Origin: Sulfitobacter faviae | GTDB lineage: Bacteria; Pseudomonadota; Alphaproteobacteria; Rhodobacterales; Rhodobacteraceae | Assembly (NCBI RefSeq): GCF_029870955.1 | Contig: NZ_PGFQ01000001.1 | Span: 868,001-932,000, forward strand | Reading direction: 5' to 3' | DNA length: 64,000 nt | Part shown: positions 1-9,210 of the stretch, one piece after another | Numbering within the stretch: position 1 is the first letter of the stretch | Layout of the letters: every line of letters begins with the position of its first letter | Notes under the pieces: generated by a model | What the model was told of the DNA's origin: nothing | The model's database searches: none | The model's input: only the letters and a program-made list of their open reading frames with translations | Made by a program: the position numbers and the translations under genes

Positions 1-349
1 TCTTCAAGAAGTCGGGAACCTGCGGCGCGATCAATCGACGCCCGACACCCAAGGGCGCCGCCACATAAAGCGAGCCTTTAAGATTTTCGGTGATGTTGAC
101 GATCTGCGCCTCGGCGCTTTCGACGGCTTCGAGGATCTCAGTCGCGCCCCGGTAGAAAGCCTTTCCCTGCTCGGTCGGGGAAAGACTGCGCGTTGTCCGT
201 TGGAAAAGCCTGACACCAAGCCGTTCTTCCAACTGGGAAATCCGAGATGACGTCACAGCAGGAGATATCCGCAGATCTCGTCCCGCGGCAGACATGCTGC
301 CAAGTTCATAGACGCGCACGAAGGTGCGGATGTTATCGAAGTAGGACAT
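1..349 (-). CDS. LysR-family transcriptional regulator, 3' end cut off by the window edge
   Basis: Reading leftwards from the ATG at 349, the frame is open to base 1 and encodes the amino-terminal ~116 residues of a LysR-type regulator. It starts MSYFDNIRTFVRVYELGSMS and has the typical winged helix-turn-helix (LGSMSAAGRDL, then LEERLGVRLFQRTTRSLSPT), followed by the start of the effector-binding domain (LYVAAPLGVGRRLIAP). It closely resembles the complete LysR protein at 1767-2669, so the two look like paralogues. It is divergent from puuD, which begins about 100 bases away, so a role in urate or purine control is inferred from position. The carboxyl end lies outside the window. Confidence 0.88.
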   Translation of the reverse strand, partial: MSYFDNIRTFVRVYELGSMSAAGRDLRISPAVTSSRISQLEERLGVRLFQRTTRSLSPTEQGKAFYRGATEILEAVESAEAQIVNITENLKGSLYVAAPLGVGRRLIAPQVPDFLK

Positions 350-449
350 TATTCTGTCTTTTTTGATGCTGCTTGGTCCCTCATCGCGATACCAGAACAA
401 AGCAGTCTCGCCTAGTGTGCTGGAAAATTCGAATCTTAGGAGGCAAGCC

Positions 450-1682
450 ATGTACGATTTGGCAATTCTGTGGGACTGGATCGCGTTCAGCGTGCGCTGG
501 CTGCATGTGATCACTGCAATGGCATGGATCGGTGCATCGTTCTACTTTATCGCGCTCGACCTCATGCTGAAGCCAAACGACGCCCTGCCCGAAGGCGCCT
601 ATGGCGAAGAGTGGGAAGTGCATGGCGGGGGCTTTTATCACACCGTCAAATATCTGGTGGCGCCCGCCCGGATGCCTGAACACCTGACTTGGCACAAATG
701 GCAAAGCTACAGCACTTGGCTGTCCGGCGCGGCGCTTTTGATGATCATCTACTGGGTGGGCGGTGAACTATTTCTGCTCGATCCCACCAAGGCCGATCTC
801 TCGCTTTGGCAGGGCATCCTGATCTCCGGCGGCTCCTTGACGATCGGTTGGCTGCTATACGACGCGATGTGCAAATCGAAACTTGCCGATCACCCCACGG
901 TTTTGATGCTGCTCTTGTTCGTGATCCTTGTGTTCATGTCCTGGGGATACAACCAGATCTTTACCGGCCGGGCGGCACTGCTGCATCTCGGCGCGTTCAC
1001 AGCGACGATCATGACTGCCAACGTGTTTTTCCAGATCATGCCCAACCAGCGGGTCGTCGTCGAAGACCTCAAGGCGGGACGGACGCCTGATGCGAAATAC
1101 GGCAAGATCGCCAAGGTGCGCTCGACACATAACAACTACCTGACGCTGCCGGTGGTGTTCTTGATGTTGTCGAACCACTATCCGTTGGCTTTTGGAACTG
1201 AGTTCAGCTGGATTATCGCCAGCCTGATCTTTCTGACCGGGGTCACCATTCGCCACTACTTTAACACGATGCACAAAACCGGAACCGGCCCACATTGGAC
1301 TTGGGCAGTGACCGTGTTGCTGATGATTTTGATCGCTTGGCTCTCTACCATTCGGACAGGCGAGACTTGGGAGGACGCAGAGGCCCGTGCGTTGACGGCA
1401 TACGAACAGACCTATGCCGCCGCCGAGGGGTTCGAAAATGCCTACGACACCGTCATCAGCAACTGTTCGATGTGCCATGCCCGAGAACCGGTCTGGGGCA
1501 ATATGCAGTGGGCGCCGAAAGGCGTCTACCTTGAGACACCGGGCGACGTGGCGCGTCATGCTGAGCAGATTTATCTCCAAGCGGGCGTGAGCCATGCCAT
1601 GCCGCCGCCGAACGCCGTACAGATGGATGAAGAAGCGCGGCGCAGCATTGTCGCGTGGGTGCGCGAAGTACGTCGTCAGTAG
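450..1682 (+). CDS. puuD: Membrane-bound urate hydroxylase PuuD with C-terminal cytochrome c domain
   Basis: Predicted inner-membrane urate hydroxylase (urate to 5-hydroxyisourate), 410 residues. The start at 450 is chosen because AGGAGG at 438-443 lies just upstream; an earlier in-frame ATG at 363 has no such site. The first ~300 residues carry about eight hydrophobic segments typical of the DUF989/PuuD membrane domain. The tail is a c-type cytochrome: CSMCH haem motif at about residues 339-343 and a likely axial Met in SHAMPPP near 384. Family knowledge: this enzyme passes electrons from urate to the respiratory chain rather than making hydrogen peroxide. It sits beside the xanthine dehydrogenase genes, giving a guanine-xanthine-urate route. 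No hydroxyisourate hydrolase or OHCU decarboxylase gene is visible in the window. Confidence 0.9.
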   Translation: MYDLAILWDWIAFSVRWLHVITAMAWIGASFYFIALDLMLKPNDALPEGAYGEEWEVHGGGFYHTVKYLVAPARMPEHLTWHKWQSYSTWLSGAALLMIIYWVGGELFLLDPTKADLSLWQGILISGGSLTIGWLLYDAMCKSKLADHPTVLMLLLFVILVFMSWGYNQIFTGRAALLHLGAFTATIMTANVFFQIMPNQRVVVEDLKAGRTPDAKYGKIAKVRSTHNNYLTLPVVFLMLSNHYPLAFGTEFSWIIASLIFLTGVTIRHYFNTMHKTGTGPHWTWAVTVLLMILIAWLSTIRTGETWEDAEARALTAYEQTYAAAEGFENAYDTVISNCSMCHAREPVWGNMQWAPKGVYLETPGDVARHAEQIYLQAGVSHAMPPPNAVQMDEEARRSIVAWVREVRRQ

Positions 1683-1766
1683 CGCTGCGCATTCCGCGTT
1701 GTTTTGGCTTTCGGCATGCAGGCAGCAGGCGGCGGACCAAACCCCGAGGATGAATGTGCTCAAGCC

Positions 1767-2669
1767 TCAGGCAAAGAAGCGTTTGCTGTTTCGCGCGATG
1801 TGATCAACGAAGAGACGGACCTTCGGATCCTGAAGCTTTTTGTGGGGATAGAGACAGCCAAAAATGGTCGGTTTTGGTGGGGCGTGAGGCAATACTTCGA
1901 CCAGCCGTCCCGATTTCAGGTGTTCGCGCACGTCAAAGCGGGGTTTGTTGATGATCCCGCGCCCGGCCAGCGCCCAATCGGTCAAGACATCACCGTCATC
2001 GGCATCGAACCGTCCGCGAACTTCCAGTTTTCGGGGGCCCATATCGGTCTGAAGCGTCCAGTAATACTCTGGTGACCTCGGATACCGAAGTAGAAGGCAG
2101 TTGTGCGCCTGATCGTGAAGATCGTCAGGCGTCTTTGGCGTTCCAGAGCGAGACAGATAATCGGGCGAGGCGCACAAGGCCCGATCGCAATCCGCGAACT
2201 TTCGCAGCTTCATCGTGGAATCGCTCGGCTCGCCGATGAAGAACGCGATGTCGAGCCCATCGGCCATGATGTCCACCCGTCGGTCAGAGAGCCGCATCCG
2301 AATCTCAGTATCGGGATAGGTATCAAAAAACTCGGGCACCAAGGGCGCAACTATCCGTCGCCCGACCCCAAGTGGGGCCGTGATGCGCAGGGTGCCCCGC
2401 GGGGCGTCGGAAAAGCTGGCGACCCGGGCCTCGGCATTGTCCAAGGCCTGTAGAATGGCATGGGCTTCTTCGTAGAATACGGTGCCTACTTCTGTCGGGG
2501 TTATTGAACGTGTCGTCCGATTAAAGAGACGCACTCCAAGATGTTTTTCAAGCTCTTTCAAACGCTTGCTTGCAACGGCAGGGGTCAATCTCAGATCCCG
2601 GCCACCGGAAGTAATGCTTCCCAGTTCCATCACGCGAACGAAAACGCGCAGGCTTTCGATATAAGACAT
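1767..2669 (-). CDS. LysR-family transcriptional regulator, likely controlling xdh genes
   Basis: A complete 300-residue LysR-type regulator beginning MSYIESLRVFVRVMELGS. GAGGAGGT about eight bases before the ATG at 2669 fixes the start and excludes a slightly longer reading from 2690. Helix-turn-helix residues are near 18-37 (ITSGGRDLRLTPAVASKRLK). The substrate-binding domain begins near residue 90 (GTLRITAPLGVGRRIVAP). It is divergent from xdhA, and a perfect inverted repeat lies between them. LysR proteins usually bind such sites and respond to a pathway intermediate; the ligand here is unknown but a purine is likely from context. It shares extended similarity with the truncated LysR at 1-349. 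It converges on puuD with an 84-base gap. Confidence 0.92.
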   Translation of the reverse strand: MSYIESLRVFVRVMELGSITSGGRDLRLTPAVASKRLKELEKHLGVRLFNRTTRSITPTEVGTVFYEEAHAILQALDNAEARVASFSDAPRGTLRITAPLGVGRRIVAPLVPEFFDTYPDTEIRMRLSDRRVDIMADGLDIAFFIGEPSDSTMKLRKFADCDRALCASPDYLSRSGTPKTPDDLHDQAHNCLLLRYPRSPEYYWTLQTDMGPRKLEVRGRFDADDGDVLTDWALAGRGIINKPRFDVREHLKSGRLVEVLPHAPPKPTIFGCLYPHKKLQDPKVRLFVDHIARNSKRFFA

Positions 2670-2713
2670 ATAGGTGACCTCCTCACCCAATGAGGATGCC
2701 CAAGCCCCGATCT

Positions 2714-2736
2714 ACTTTCAACGATCTGTTGAAAGT
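2714..2736. promoter_or_regulatory. Perfect inverted repeat, probable LysR operator
   Basis: ACTTTCAAC and GTTGAAAGT form a perfect 9-bp inverted repeat separated by five bases, in the divergent spacer between the LysR gene (start 2669) and xdhA (start 2828). Dyads of this size in a LysR/target intergenic region are the classic recognition sequence for the family. The binding protein and effector are inferred, not shown. Confidence 0.65.
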
Positions 2737-2827
2737 ATTTAGCGTTTCAGGTGATTTTTTTACCTAAACAACTGTGTCTATCGTAGCGGCGACGATCACA
2801 GCCAGACTGGCGATTGGGAGGCACCCC

Positions 2828-4291
2828 GTGGACTATCAACGCGACATTCGTTTCATCCTTAACGGCACAGAGATGTCTTTGGCTGACGTACCAGCCAGCC
2901 AAACCCTTCTCGATTTTCTCCGGCTCGACCGCCGCCTGACCGGGTCAAAGGAAGGCTGCGCCGAAGGCGATTGCGGCGCTTGTACCGTGCTTGTGGGTCG
3001 CCTTGGCACTGCCGGCTTGGTGTATGAACCGATCAATGCCTGCATTCGCTTTCTGGCCTCCCTCCACGGGTGCCATGTGGTCACGGTCGAGCATCTCTCC
3101 GGCCCAGAGGGTCGGTTGCACCCCGTCCAAGAAGCGATGATCGACCATCACGGCAGCCAATGTGGCTTTTGCACGCCCGGATTTGTCATGTCGCTCTATG
3201 CGCTCTGGATGCAGACGCCCGAACCAACGTCGCAAGAGGTTGAAACGGCGTTGCAAGGCAATCTTTGCCGTTGCACCGGCTACGAGCCGATTATTCAGGC
3301 GGCTGTGGCCGTGTCGCGCTATGGCACGCCATCGTCGGATTTGCTGAACGCCGAACGCGAAGAGATAACAGCGCGCCTGCAGGCGCTTCATTCCAAAAAA
3401 CGCATCGTCTCTGGTCCCGAAGATAACCTAAGCATCATTCCGGCGGACGTGGACGATCTGGCCGATTGCCTGTTGAGCTATCCGAACGCCACCATCGTCG
3501 CGGGGTCTACCGATGTCGGGCTATGGGTGACAAAGTTCCTACGGCAAATCGGACCTGCGATTTTTACCGGCCATCTGAACGCCTTGAAAACAGTCGAACG
3601 ACAGGGGGATCAACTGATCATCGGGGCTGGCGCTAGCTATACCGATTGTCAGGCCGTCCTGTCGGAGCACCTGCCACATCTTATCCCATATTGGAACCGT
3701 ATCGCGGGTTGGCAGGTGCGTAATATGGGCACGGTTGGGGGCAACATCGCGAATGGCTCTCCGATTGGCGATACCCCGCCCGTCCTGATTGCGCTTGGGG
3801 CCCAGATCACGCTGCGGCACGGCGATGCCCGTCGCAACATGCCCCTGGAGAAGTTTTTCATCGACTATGGCAAGCAGGATCGCGCAGCGGCGGAATTTGT
3901 CGAAAGCATTCAGGTTCCCCTGCCCGGCTCCGACGATTTGAACGCCGCCTACAAAATATCAAAACGGCGTGACGAGGATATCTCATCGGTGGCCGTGGGC
4001 ATCCATATGACAGTTACCGAAAGCGTGATCAGCAATGCCCGCATTACCTTTGGCGGCATGGCGGCAACGCCTAAACGTGCGAAGGCCGCGGAAACTGCGC
4101 TGAACGGTCAGCGCTGGACGCGCGAGATCTTTGAGGCCGCGGCAGCAGCGCTGGCCGAGGATTTCGAACCGCTCACCGATTGGCGCGCCTCTTCGCGGTA
4201 TCGAAAGCTCACGGCGCAGAACCTGCTGCGCCGGTTCTATCTTGAACAGGATGCGCAGAGCGCCGCTCCCGTTCAACTTATCAACGCTTAA
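2828..4291 (+). CDS. xdhA: Xanthine dehydrogenase small subunit XdhA (2Fe-2S and FAD domains)
   Basis: Small subunit of xanthine dehydrogenase (xanthine + NAD+ to urate), 487 residues. The GTG at 2828 is preferred because GGGAGG lies about six bases upstream; an in-frame GTG at 2774 has no such site. The plant-type ferredoxin domain holds C44, C49, C52 and C72. The second [2Fe-2S] domain holds C112/C115 and C147/C149 in CGFC and LCRC motifs. The FAD domain follows (VAGSTDVGLW, then NMGTVGGNIANGSPIGD) and the CO-dehydrogenase flavoprotein C-terminal domain ends the protein. xdhB begins 16 bases after the stop with its own AAAGGAG site. The frame is uninterrupted. Confidence 0.95.
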   Translation: MDYQRDIRFILNGTEMSLADVPASQTLLDFLRLDRRLTGSKEGCAEGDCGACTVLVGRLGTAGLVYEPINACIRFLASLHGCHVVTVEHLSGPEGRLHPVQEAMIDHHGSQCGFCTPGFVMSLYALWMQTPEPTSQEVETALQGNLCRCTGYEPIIQAAVAVSRYGTPSSDLLNAEREEITARLQALHSKKRIVSGPEDNLSIIPADVDDLADCLLSYPNATIVAGSTDVGLWVTKFLRQIGPAIFTGHLNALKTVERQGDQLIIGAGASYTDCQAVLSEHLPHLIPYWNRIAGWQVRNMGTVGGNIANGSPIGDTPPVLIALGAQITLRHGDARRNMPLEKFFIDYGKQDRAAAEFVESIQVPLPGSDDLNAAYKISKRRDEDISSVAVGIHMTVTESVISNARITFGGMAATPKRAKAAETALNGQRWTREIFEAAAAALAEDFEPLTDWRASSRYRKLTAQNLLRRFYLEQDAQSAAPVQLINA

Positions 4292-4307
4292 TGAAAGGAG
4301 ACGACAG

Positions 4308-6626
4308 ATGAAAGACAACGTTTCCATCACCGGCACCGCCCACAGCGATCGCATTCACGACAGCGCGTCCAAACATGTGACAGGCGCGGCGGATTACACC
4401 GACGATATTGCCCTGCCCGAGGGAACGCTCCACGCCTATTTGGGTGTCTCGGATGTTGCCCATGCGACGCTTTTGGGCATTGATTATACCGAAGTCCTCG
4501 CGACCTCCGGTGTGATCGGCGTTTTGACGGCCGACGATGTGCCGGGTGTCAACGACCTGAGCCCGACCGGGCTGAATGATGAGCCGGTTTTCCCCACCGA
4601 TCTGATCCAATTCCATGGTCAACCGTTGTTCGCGGTGATCGCGAAGACACGCGACATTGCGCGGCGTGCCGCGGAAAAAGCCAAAATCAGTTACGATGGG
4701 CTGCCCCATGCGCTTGATCCCATTCAGGCGCAGCAGGCGGGATACCCGCATGTCACCGCTCCGCTGAAACTGGAACGGGGCGATGTCGATAGGGCAATGG
4801 AATCTGCAAGCAATCGGATCAAAGGCAGGATCACGGTCGGCGGACAGGATCACATGTATCTTGAAGGGCATATCGCCTTGGCCATTCCCGGGGAGGACGA
4901 CGATATCGTCGTGCATTCCTCCACGCAGCACCCCTCCGAAGCGCAGCATATGGTGGCGCAGGTGCTCGGTGTGCCCTCGAATGCCGTAGTGGTGAACTTG
5001 CGCCGCATGGGCGGTGGGTTCGGCGGCAAAGAAAGCCAGATGAACCTGTTCTGCGCCGTCGCCGCGATGGCCGCGAAAAAGTGGAATCGCGCCGTGAAAA
5101 TTCGCCCCGACCGGGACCAAGACATGACGGCGACGGGGAAACGTCATGACTTCGTGATCTATTATGACGTTTCTTTCGACGCGGCAGGACGCATCGAAGC
5201 GGTGAGCGGCAGCTTTGCTGCACGCTGCGGTTTTTCCGCCGATCTCTCGGGGCCAGTGACCGACCGCGCCCTGTTTCACGCCGATAACGCCTATTTCTAC
5301 CCGAATGTTCGGCTTGAAAGCCACCCGATGAAAACAAACACCGTCTCCAACACGGCCTTTCGCGGCTTTGGCGGCCCGCAGGGGGTGGTGGCAGCGGAAC
5401 GCATCATCGAAGAAATCGCCTATGCCACCGGTCAGGATCCACTGGATGTACGCAAGGCCAACTTCTATGGCGGCGCGGGGCGCGACCTAACGCCCTATCA
5501 CCAGAAAGTCGAAGACAGCATTCTCGAACGGCTTGTCGGGGAGTTGGAGAACACCTCCGACTACCGCCAGCGGCGCAAGGAGATCATGGCTTACAATGAG
5601 ACCTCGCCGGTGCTCAAAAAGGGGATAGCGCTGACCCCGGTCAAGTTCGGAATTTCCTTTACGGCGACGTGGTACAATCAGGCCGGCGCGCTCGTGCATG
5701 TCTATAACGACGGGTCGATCCACCTGAACCATGGCGGCACCGAGATGGGTCAGGGGCTGAACACCAAGGTGGCACAGATTGTCGCCGAGGCATTTCAGGT
5801 CGACTTCGAACGGATCAAGATCACCAAGACCACCACGGAGAAAGTGCCGAACACATCAGCGACTGCGGCCTCCAGCGGAACCGACCTAAACGGGATGGCC
5901 GCGCTCAATGCAGTAGAGCAGATCTAAGCGCGGCTCGTCGCGTTTGCATCGTCAACTTGGGATGTTTCCGCAGAAGAGGTGACTTTCCACGCAAACAAAG
6001 TGTTCATCGGGAAGGATATCCTGACATTTGATGCATTCATCAAACAGGCCTATCTCGCCCGCGTGCAGCTTTCGGCGGCGGGATTCTACAAAACACCCAA
6101 AATCCACTGGGACCGCAGCAAGGGACAGGGGCGCCCATTCTACTACTACGCCTATGGCGCGGCATGCTCTGAGGTGACAATAGATACGCTGACGGGCGAA
6201 TATCGGGTTGAGCGCACGGACATTCTGCATGACGTGGGCCGCTCGCTCAATCCGGCTCTGGACCGGGGACAGGTAGAGGGTGCCTTCATCCAAGGCATGG
6301 GATGGCTTACGACCGAGGAATTATGGTGGGACGATGCCGGACGGCTGCGGACCCATGCGCCCTCCACCTACAAAATCCCCCTCGCCTCGGACCGCCCCCG
6401 CATATTCAACGTGAACCTTGCCGACTGGTCGGAGAACCGCGAATTGACCGTAAAGCGCTCCAAGGCCGTAGGAGAGCCGCCCTTCATGCTTGGGGTTTCG
6501 GTCTTCGAAGCGCTCTCGATGGCCGTCGCTTCGGTCGCCGACTACCGCGTGTGTCCACGTCTTGATGCTCCGGCCACGCCGGAACGCGTGTTGCTGGCCG
6601 TGACGCGGCTGCAGGCCATGGTGTGA
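4308..6626 (+). pseudogene. xdhB: Xanthine dehydrogenase molybdenum-binding subunit XdhB, interrupted by an in-frame TAA
   Basis: Large Moco-binding subunit of xanthine dehydrogenase, 772 codons if the internal stop is ignored. Motifs in order: GQDHMYLEGHIAL, RMGGGFGGKE, NTAFRGFGGPQG, HGGTEMGQGLNTK, ATAASSGTDLNG, then KAVGEPPF. The reading frame is continuous from 4308 to 6626 except for a TAA at 5925-5927 (codon 540, after AVEQI, before ARLVAFASS). Both sides are in the same frame, so this is a substitution-type nonsense codon. The Glu in KAVGEPPF (codon 723) corresponds to the catalytic base of the family and lies in the lost part, so a truncated product would be inactive. xdhC follows three bases after the final stop. 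Sequencing error or a true null allele cannot be separated here. Confidence 0.9.
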
Positions 6627-6629
6627 ACC

Positions 6630-7511
6630 ATGTCGAATACCCCCACCTCTCTGACAGAATTCCTCGCGACACATTCCTCGGTCATCCGCGTCGCGCTGAC
6701 CCGTGTGCGTGGCTCTTCGCCCCGAAACGAGGGCACGGAGATGTTTGTCTCTGACCAAGCGCTTGGGGGGACGATCGGCGGCGGCCAGCTGGAATTCATG
6801 GCGATCCAAGCTGCAAAGGACATGTTGCAGAGCGGAGACTTGGAGCGAGAGATGGACGTGCCGCTTGGCCCCGAGATCGGCCAATGCTGTGGGGGACGGG
6901 TCGAAATCCGCTTGATGCGGATGCGGCCCTCGGACAAGCGCGCCGCAGCAGAACGCGCGCGCCAGACAGAGGCGGCACTGCCTCATGTCTACGTCATGGG
7001 GGCCGGTCATGTCGGGCGCGCATTGGCCGACCTGTTCCAGCATTTGCCCGTCAAATGTATCCTAGTTGATCCCCGGCCAGAGGAGATCGCATATAACACG
7101 GCTGCGGTAGAGACCCGTATCAGCGTGCTGCCGGAGGCCGAGATCTGGAACGCACCGGCGGGCAGTGCCTTTATCGTGCTGACCCATGATCACGGGTTAG
7201 ACTTTTTATTGGCATCTGCCGCCTTGCAACGCGGCGATGCCTTATATGTGGGCATGATCGGCTCGGCCACCAAGCGCGCGAAGTTTAAAAACTGGGTCCG
7301 CACGCATTGCGACGGCCAAACAATCGAACATTTGAATTGCCCCATCGGGGCATGCGGTAGCCGCGACAAGCGGCCCAGCGTCACTGCAGCTTTCGTAGCT
7401 GCCGAAGTGATCGCTGAATTGACCACTGAAACTGCCGCAACCGTCCCGATCGGGGTAATAGAAGCGCCCCCGGGGCGCACATATCTGGGCCGAACGGGGA
7501 GACTGGCCTAA
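6630..7511 (+). CDS. xdhC: Xanthine dehydrogenase accessory protein XdhC
   Basis: Family role: XdhC binds the molybdenum cofactor, promotes its sulfuration and inserts it into XdhB; it is not part of the final enzyme. The 293-residue product has the XdhC/CoxI amino-terminal domain (VALTRVRGSSPRNEGTEMFV, then GGTIGGGQLE). A Rossmann-like C-terminal domain follows, with VMGAGHVGRALADLF near residue 115 and IGACGSRDKRPSVTAAFVAAE near the end. The start is three bases after the xdhB stop, as expected for a co-translated xdhABC operon. Confidence 0.93.
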   Translation: MSNTPTSLTEFLATHSSVIRVALTRVRGSSPRNEGTEMFVSDQALGGTIGGGQLEFMAIQAAKDMLQSGDLEREMDVPLGPEIGQCCGGRVEIRLMRMRPSDKRAAAERARQTEAALPHVYVMGAGHVGRALADLFQHLPVKCILVDPRPEEIAYNTAAVETRISVLPEAEIWNAPAGSAFIVLTHDHGLDFLLASAALQRGDALYVGMIGSATKRAKFKNWVRTHCDGQTIEHLNCPIGACGSRDKRPSVTAAFVAAEVIAELTTETAATVPIGVIEAPPGRTYLGRTGRLA

Positions 7512-7553
7512 TCGGGCCAGAGGCGTTCCGCCCTATCAGTGGAGGAGACCGTC

Positions 7554-9154
7554 ATGGACGTGAGGACGTATAACTACAAGCTGTTTGCACGCAGCGATTT
7601 CAACGCTTTCTGGGCGTTATTTACCGATAACCTAGTGAACTTGCTGATCCTGACCGGGGTTTGCCAATTCGTGTTTCAGATGCCGCCCGAGATCGTTTTT
7701 GGCCGCATCGTACCCGGCGCCGCCATCGCCATTTTGGCCGGTGTGGCGGTCTATACCTATATGGCCAAATGGGCGGCCAATCGACAGGACAAAGACGTGA
7801 CCGCCCTGCCCTACGGCATCTCGACACCCGTGATGTTCGTCTATCTTTTCGGGGTCATCGGGCCAATTTACTGGGCCACGGACGATCCCTTGCTGGCATG
7901 GCAAGTCGGCATCGGCGCGGGCTTTATGGGTGGTATCGTGGCAGCACTCGGGGCCATCGTTGGGCCATGGTTGAAAGAGATCACGCCGCGTGCGGGCATG
8001 TTGGGCACCCTATGCGGCATTGCCTTGGTGTTTATCGGCTCTGTACCCTTGGCGCAGATCTTTGAAAGCCCGATTATCGCGTTCACCTCCCTGTTGTTCA
8101 TTCTTTGGGGATTGATCGGACGCTTTCGCCTTCCCGGCAACCTGCCTGCCGGTCTGGTCGCAATCGCCGCCGGTACGATAATCGCTTTCGCCTTGGGAGA
8201 GTCCAAAGTGGACGTCAGCGGGATCGGGTTTTACCCGCCGGTTCCTTATATCGGCGACCTGTTTGCCGGCCTGCAATATCTGTTTGCGAACCCCGAACTT
8301 TTCCTCGTGCTGATCCCGGTGCAGATCTACAACTTCATCGAGACGATGAACAACGTGGAATCTGCCGAAGCGGCAGGGGATCACTATCCGGTTGGCCTGT
8401 GTCAGGTCACCGATGGCGCGGGCACGATGCTGGGTGCGCTCTTTGGTTCGCCCTTTCCAACGACTGTCTACATTGGTCATCCCGCCTATAAGCGGCTCGA
8501 CGCACATGCGGGCTATATCATCGGTGTCGCCATCGTCATCGCCGCTGCCGCCTTTGCCGGGCTTCTGTCCTTTCTTGCGGGCCTGATCCCCGTTGCCGCG
8601 GCTGCGCCGGTCTTGGTCTTTGTTTCTGTCAGCCTGATCACCAACACGGCTTGGGCGGTAAAGCCAATGCACATGGCCGCCGTATCCTTTGCCATCCTAC
8701 CGCATATCTCGGCGTTCTTGATGACCAAATGGGGATCGTTGATGAACGCTCTGCGCAGTTCCGGTGTCGAGGGGCTGCCCTCCTTGGGGGATGAAGCACT
8801 TACCGCCGCGCTTTTAATGGAAGGCGCGCATTACGAAGGTCATCTGGCCCTTAGTCAGGGGCGATTATCACCGGTCTTATCTGGGGTGCGATTGTCGCCG
8901 ACACGATTGACGGGCGCTTCAAAATGGCAGGCGGCTTTGCAATCGCAGCCTCTTTGATGTCCTCGGTGGGGATCATTCATTCCTACAAGCTGCAGATGCC
9001 CCAGCTCGATCCCATCACGATAGGCTACCTGATCGTTGGTGCGTTCATGTACCTATATCCGATGGTCGCGCCGAAAGAAGACCTCACGCGCCGTATCGTC
9101 GTGCCCGACGAGCCCGACCTTATGGACGAAGATATGCCCACCCAACAGGCCTGA
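7554..9154 (+). CDS. NCS2-type xanthine/uracil permease family protein, frameshifted as given
   Basis: Polytopic membrane permease of the nucleobase:cation symporter 2 / AzgA-like superfamily, expected to import a purine for the adjacent enzymes. GGAGGAG at 7541-7547 supports the ATG at 7554. The first frame runs to about residue 435, with many hydrophobic helices and QIYNFIETMNNVESAEAAGD in the middle. After a GGGG run at 8858-8861 the protein continues one frame over (AIITGLIWGAIVADTIDGRF) to the stop at 9154. Adding one G restores a single 533-residue protein. This is one of a set of identical single-base losses in G/C runs, so a sequence error is the favoured explanation. The exact substrate is unknown. 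Confidence 0.85.
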
Positions 9155-9162
9155 CCCGTCAC

Positions 9163-9181
9163 GGGCGGCATCTCGCCGCCC
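9163..9181 (+). terminator. GC hairpin between permease and guaD, weak terminator or attenuator
   Basis: GGGCGGC and GCCGCCC form a 7-bp stem around a 5-base loop, just after the permease stop. There is no T tract, so it may only attenuate or protect the transcript rather than terminate it. Confidence 0.4.
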
Positions 9182-9210
9182 GCCCAAACCTTCCCAGACT
9201 TGAGAACCCT

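Noticed and set aside
2745..2770. Terminator or purine riboswitch before xdhA
   Set aside because: AGGT, a T-rich run and ACCT form only a short stem, and no conserved purine-aptamer core was recognisable. It may be part of the promoter instead.
5920..5930. Stop-codon readthrough or selenocysteine at the xdhB TAA
   Set aside because: Selenocysteine uses TGA, not TAA, and no readthrough context is visible. A substitution or base-call error is simpler.
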